Positions 5,297 to 5,299 of a stretch of DNA of 5,299 bases are shown piece by piece (the stretch's first letter is position 1; the number at the start of each line of letters is the position of its first letter). The stretch comes from Bacteroidales bacterium (GTDB lineage Bacteria; Bacteroidota; Bacteroidia; Bacteroidales; UBA12077). The notes beneath the pieces are model-generated. The model worked only from the letters and a program-made list of their open reading frames with translations, made no database searches and was not told the origin of the DNA. A program made the translations under genes and the position numbers. The DNA lies in NCBI GenBank assembly GCA_030600865.1, contig JAUVUS010000214.1, positions 1-5,299 on the forward strand, in the 5' to 3' direction.

Positions 5297-5299
5297 TTA

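Noticed and set aside
3880..5299. Second copy of the tRNA-Cys 3' end as an att repeat
   Set aside because: I looked for copies of the T-arm and acceptor-stem sequence to the right of the tRNA and found none in the window.

Overview
The window looks like chromosomal DNA of a member of the Bacteroidota. It is AT-rich and no start codon has a Shine-Dalgarno sequence. Several genes are preceded by the phylum's TAnnTTTG -7 box. The proteins also look like that phylum: a compact TatD, a short TcdA, and a GlnRS of the direct-charging type. I cannot place it to genus from the sequence alone.

Layout. Positions 43-1435 (+) hold two overlapping genes, a compact TatD-family metal-dependent hydrolase and tcdA, the t6A37 dehydratase that makes cyclic t6A in tRNA. 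They converge on glnS (1476-3182, -), with a hairpin terminator between them. glnS and folB (dihydroneopterin aldolase, +, to 3680) diverge from a short promoter region (3183-3329) that carries a recognisable promoter for each gene. A 156-base gap with a degenerate GCTAA-type repeat and hairpin leads to a tRNA-Cys(GCA) gene (3837-3907, +). That gene has its own -7 box and a strong intrinsic terminator. The right end (3999-5217, -) is an overlapping two-gene operon: an Xre-type HTH repressor followed by an ImmA/IrrE-family zinc metallopeptidase. It reads toward the tRNA.

How the parts work together. The left three quarters is housekeeping, much of it concerned with tRNA (TcdA modification, GlnRS charging, tRNA-Cys itself) plus one folate step. 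The right end is a regulatory module of the ImmR-ImmA / DdrO-IrrE kind, in which a peptidase inactivates its partner repressor on a signal. Its promoter fits the Bacteroidota consensus very well (TTTG, 19 bp, TACATTTG). A 12-bp direct repeat with 21-bp spacing sits inside and just upstream of it, which is what a self-regulated repressor would need.

The most notable signals are this operator-promoter layout, the position of the Xre-ImmA pair beside a tRNA gene (a common integration site), and a near-perfect terminator-like hairpin buried inside the tatD coding sequence. I see no transposase, integrase, CRISPR array or rRNA, and no clearly new multi-gene system. No gap between genes exceeds 300 bases.
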